Shown here: positions 3,912 to 5,068 of the stretch, one piece after another
Layout: the number at the start of each line of letters is the position of its first letter
How positions within the stretch are numbered: the first letter of the stretch is position 1
Source of the DNA: Micrococcales bacterium UBA3913
GTDB lineage: Bacteria > Actinomycetota > Actinomycetes > Actinomycetales > Microbacteriaceae
Direction of reading: 5' to 3'
Length of the DNA stretch: 5,068 nt
Assembly (NCBI GenBank): GCA_002391425.1
Contig: DGEZ01000044.1
Location: forward strand, 1 to 5,068
Translations under genes and position numbers: made by a program
Notes under the pieces: model-generated
Told to the model about the DNA's origin: nothing
Seen by the model: the letters and a program-made list of their open reading frames with translations, nothing else
The model's database searches: none

Positions 3912-5068
3912 GCGGGCTGCCCGCTGGGGCCCAGCCCCTGGTACAGCGGGTACTCGGCAACCAGCGCCTTCACCCGGGCCTGAAGGGTGGGGATGTCCGG
4001 CGTCGGCTGCAGGGCCAGCGCGATGATGTCAGCGACCTCCGTGAACGCCTCGTCCCCGAAACCGCGGGTAGCCAACGCCGGGGTGCCGATGCGCAGACCC
4101 GAGGTCACCATCGGCGGACGCGGATCGTTCGGTACCGCGTTGCGGTTGACCGTGATGCCCACCTCGTGCAGGATGTCCTCCGCCTGCTTGCCGTCGATCG
4201 CCGCATCGCGCAGGTCGACGAGCACCAGGTGCACATCCGTGCCGCCCGAGCGCAGCGTGATGCCCGCGGCAGCCACATCCGGCTGAGTGAGGCGCTCGGC
4301 CAGGATCTTCGCACCGCGCAGGGTGCGCGCCTGACGGTCCTTGAACTCCGGGGTCGCCGCGATCTTGAACGCAATCGCCTTCGCGGCCACCACGTGCATG
4401 AGGGGGCCGCCCTGCTGCCCGGGGAACACGGCCGAGTTGATCTTCTTCGCGAGGTCCGCCTCATTGGTAAGGATGAAGCCCGAGCGCGGACCACCGATCG
4501 TCTTGTGCACCGTCGACGACACCACATGCGCGTACGGGACGGGGCTCGGGTGCAGGCCCGCGGCGACGAGACCCGCGAAGTGCGCCATATCCACCCACAG
4601 GTAGGCACCCACTTCGTCGGCGATCTCCCGGAACGCCGCGAAGTCGAGGTGACGCGGGTAGGCGGACCAGCCGCCGATAATCACCTTCGGCTTGTACTCG
4701 TGGGCCAGGCGGCGCACCTCATCCATGTCGACCAGGCTCGTCTCCGGGTTCACCCCGTAGGCGACCACATGGTAGAGACGGCCCGAGAAGTTCAGTTTCA
4801 TGCCGTGCGTGAGGTGACCGCCCTGGTCCAGGGACAGTCCCAGGATCGTGTCGCCGGGCTGTGCCAGGGCGTGCAGCACCGCCGCATTCGCCGAGGCCCC
4901 CGAGTGCGGCTGAACATTCGCGAACTTCGCCCCGAACAGCGCCTTCGCCCGCTCAATGGCGAGCGTCTCGGCGCGGTCGACGACCTCGCAGCCGCCGTAG
5001 GACCCGCGGCCCGGGGATCCCTCGGCGTACTTGTTCGTGTGCACCGACCCCTGTGCCTCCAGCACGGC
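3908..5068 (-). CDS. glyA: Serine hydroxymethyltransferase (N-terminus outside the window)
   Basis: A partial gene running off the right edge; 386 codons are visible of about 420-430 typical, so roughly 40 N-terminal residues are missing. This PLP enzyme converts serine and THF to glycine and 5,10-methylene-THF in the cytosol. Counting from the Val codon at 5063-5065: NKYAEG at 11-16, NVQPHSG at 50-56, GGHLTHG at 82-88, the PLP-contacting VDMAHFAG at 158-165, the Schiff-base lysine K188 in STVHKTIGGPRSG, the FPGQQGGPLMH segment at 214-224, and the substrate-carboxylate Arg R324 in SGLRIGTPA. The first visible codon is GCC (AVLEAQGS), so the GTG at 5065 is internal. One oddity is the loop AEGSPGRGSYGGC (14-26) where most SHMTs have AEG(Y/L)PG(K/R)RYYGGC; the second Tyr (Y23) is kept, the first is Ser. 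The stop overlaps the folD start, making glyA-folD an operon. Confidence 0.95.
   Translation of the reverse strand, partial: AVLEAQGSVHTNKYAEGSPGRGSYGGCEVVDRAETLAIERAKALFGAKFANVQPHSGASANAAVLHALAQPGDTILGLSLDQGGHLTHGMKLNFSGRLYHVVAYGVNPETSLVDMDEVRRLAHEYKPKVIIGGWSAYPRHLDFAAFREIADEVGAYLWVDMAHFAGLVAAGLHPSPVPYAHVVSSTVHKTIGGPRSGFILTNEADLAKKINSAVFPGQQGGPLMHVVAAKAIAFKIAATPEFKDRQARTLRGAKILAERLTQPDVAAAGITLRSGGTDVHLVLVDLRDAAIDGKQAEDILHEVGITVNRNAVPNDPRPPMVTSGLRIGTPALATRGFGDEAFTEVADIIALALQPTPDIPTLQARVKALVAEYPLYQGLGPSGQPA

Noticed and set aside
3255..3983. Long plus-strand open frame (242 codons) opposite folD
   Set aside because: It lies antisense to a clearly conserved folD, its translation is rich in Arg and His with no recognisable domain, and high-G+C codon bias readily creates such frames.
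4105..4608. Minus-strand Arg/Ser-rich open frame inside glyA
   Set aside because: It is the out-of-frame reading of conserved SHMT codons, with low-complexity Arg/Ser/Cys composition and no domain.
5000..5025. Cloning-polylinker-like run GGATCCCCGGG in glyA
   Set aside because: It is in frame within the conserved AEG-SPG-R loop and flanked by normal SHMT sequence, so chance matching of restriction sites is likelier than vector sequence.

Overview
This 5,068-base window is high in G+C and looks like a chromosomal segment of an actinobacterium (Actinomycetota). The GlyA and FolD sequences follow actinobacterial versions closely (for example the GlyA tail motif TSGLRIGTPALATRGFGD and the FolD motif PNPGGIGPMT). 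The lipoprotein belongs to an SGNH family I know mainly from actinobacteria. I cannot name the genus.

Layout, left to right. (1) Bases 1-159, plus strand: the last 52 codons of an MFS drug-efflux-type transporter. (2) Bases 160-230: a convergent gap with two copies of a 14-bp direct repeat. (3) Everything after that is on the minus strand, so transcription runs right to left. At the right edge, glyA (serine hydroxymethyltransferase, start outside the window) overlaps folD (methylene-THF dehydrogenase/cyclohydrolase) by four bases, forming a one-carbon folate operon. (4) The 311-base gap 2716-3026 holds a hairpin-rich tract with an imperfect repeat, a probable folD terminator, and a promoter with a LacI/cre-like operator that drives the next gene. 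(5) A fructose-family PTS IIB-IIC gene starts at 2715. It has a complete IIB domain but only about the first 130 residues of IIC. Near base 1970 its reading frame passes directly into the first half of a bacterial Ig-like domain, then ends at a stop caused by an apparent one-base shift. (6) The rest of the Ig-like surface protein continues in the -1 frame: the remainder of Ig domain 1, Ig domain 2, a third beta domain, a Gly/Ser/Thr linker and a C-terminal membrane anchor. (7) It overlaps a lipoprotein gene whose product is an SGNH-hydrolase-like protein with several catalytic positions replaced.

How the genes fit together. GlyA makes 5,10-methylene-THF and FolD oxidises it to 10-formyl-THF, a normal pairing. 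The PTS gene has the regulatory layout expected for an inducible sugar transporter, but as sequenced it cannot make a complete IIC permease. The Ig-like protein and the SGNH lipoprotein look like a cell-surface pair that originally formed its own operon. The simplest reading is a deletion, or an assembly chimera, that joined the front of the PTS gene to the back of the Ig gene. This joint is the main anomaly of the window. I see no convincing evidence for a wholly new multi-gene system.
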